In this document: piece by piece, positions 5,454-5,904 of the stretch
How the letters are laid out: each line of letters opens with the position of its first letter
Position numbering within the stretch: position 1 is the stretch's first letter
DNA from: Armatimonadota bacterium
GTDB taxonomy: Bacteria; Armatimonadota; Fimbriimonadia; Fimbriimonadales; Fimbriimonadaceae
Reading direction: 5' to 3'
Assembly (NCBI GenBank): GCA_003516955.1
Contig: DPBN01000366.1
Span: forward strand, 1 to 5,904
DNA: 5,904 nucleotides
Notes under the pieces: model-generated
Database searches by the model: none
Seen by the model: only the letters and a program-made list of their open reading frames with translations
Told to the model about the DNA's origin: nothing
Translations under genes and position numbers: made by a program

Positions 5454-5904
5454 GCCTGGGCCAGTCTTCTGGCCGCCTTCGCGGCCAGCTCCATCGTCTC
5501 GCGGGCGCGTTCAGCGGTCTCGCCGCCGAGCGTCGCCCCCTGCGCGGCGGCCTGCTCGACGCGAGGCACAGTGGTCTCGAGATAGCGGCGATAAAGGTCC
5601 AGCGCTGCTTCGAGCCAATCCACTGCCTTCCGGGGGTCGGTGGACCGCTCGGCCAGGAACAGCCTCGCCTCGCACGTCTCCACGGGCACGATCTCCGGCA
5701 ACGCCCGGATTTGGAAGTACGGGGTCTGCTCGATCGCCACCATCTTCCTGGCCGACCTTTCGGCTGAGGCGAGATCGCCGGCCTCCCGCTGCAGCTTCAG
5801 GATCAGCGACCAGGTGGGCAGGTTGTTGGGGTCGTACCGGAGCGCCTCGCTCAGCGTGGCGACGGCGACGGCTTGGCGGCCGCTCGCGGCCTGTTCGCGA
5901 GCCA
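5360..5904 (-). CDS. 3' end of a tetratricopeptide-repeat protein (partial)
   Basis: The frame is open from the right edge leftward to the TAG at 5360-5362, giving 180 visible C-terminal residues. The Met at 5743 lies inside a repeat, so the true start is beyond the window. The visible part is helical and Ala/Glu/Arg-rich. At least one clear TPR unit covers roughly bases 5735-5830 (PNNLPTWSLILKLQREAGDL, followed by ASAERSARKMVAIEQ). Less regular TPR-like pairs follow, near STDPRKAVDWLEAALDLYRR and near ARRLAQAYRALGRAADAEA. TPR units are protein-interaction scaffolds. Between the repeats lies TPYFQIRALPEIVP, which faintly recalls the C-terminal TPR tails of some O-antigen ligase-type membrane proteins; this is memory-based and weak. 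No membrane segment is visible in this fragment. It converges on the PBP2 gene and overlaps it by 94 bases. The specific function is unknown. Confidence 0.75.
   Translation of the reverse strand, partial: AREQAASGRQAVAVATLSEALRYDPNNLPTWSLILKLQREAGDLASAERSARKMVAIEQTPYFQIRALPEIVPVETCEARLFLAERSTDPRKAVDWLEAALDLYRRYLETTVPRVEQAAAQGATLGGETAERARETMELAAKAARRLAQAYRALGRAADAEAAESEAGRFEEAAVRLSSR

Overview
This window is GC-rich and densely coding. It appears to come from a bacterium with a peptidoglycan wall and probably an outer membrane, because an RseB-like periplasmic protein sits directly behind what looks like the end of a membrane-bound anti-sigma factor. The lineage cannot be fixed from sequence alone. 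A class A PBP with a C-terminal Cys/His tail, together with the RseB-like protein, would suit a deeply branching diderm such as Armatimonadota or a relative. That is a guess, not a result.

Layout: four genes run rightward and almost touch. (1) Bases 1-260 hold the 3' end of a single-pass membrane protein, probably an RseA-like anti-sigma factor. (2) Bases 260-1201 encode a 313-residue exported RseB/MucB-like protein that starts inside the stop codon of gene 1. (3) Bases 1224-3608 encode a class A penicillin-binding protein (glycosyltransferase plus transpeptidase) with an acidic/proline-rich linker and a Cys-Cys-Cys-His tail. (4) Bases 3612-5453 encode a class B penicillin-binding protein of the PBP2/MrdA type. 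(5) From the right edge back to 5360 runs the 3' end of a leftward tetratricopeptide-repeat protein, whose last 94 bases overlap the end of gene 4 tail to tail. There is no non-coding stretch longer than about 25 bases. I see no RNA genes, mobile elements or CRISPR.

How the genes may work together: genes 1 and 2 look like the membrane and periplasmic arms of an envelope-stress sigma switch. Genes 3 and 4 polymerise and cross-link peptidoglycan. Their order suggests that wall synthesis and envelope sensing are co-transcribed, but a -10-like box just before gene 3 suggests that the PBP pair also has its own promoter, possibly giving a leaderless mRNA.

The window is mostly ordinary housekeeping content. 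The points most worth a second look are the possible leaderless start of the class A PBP, a Cys3His zinc-type site in PBP2, the Cys/His tail of the class A PBP, and the 94-base convergent overlap.
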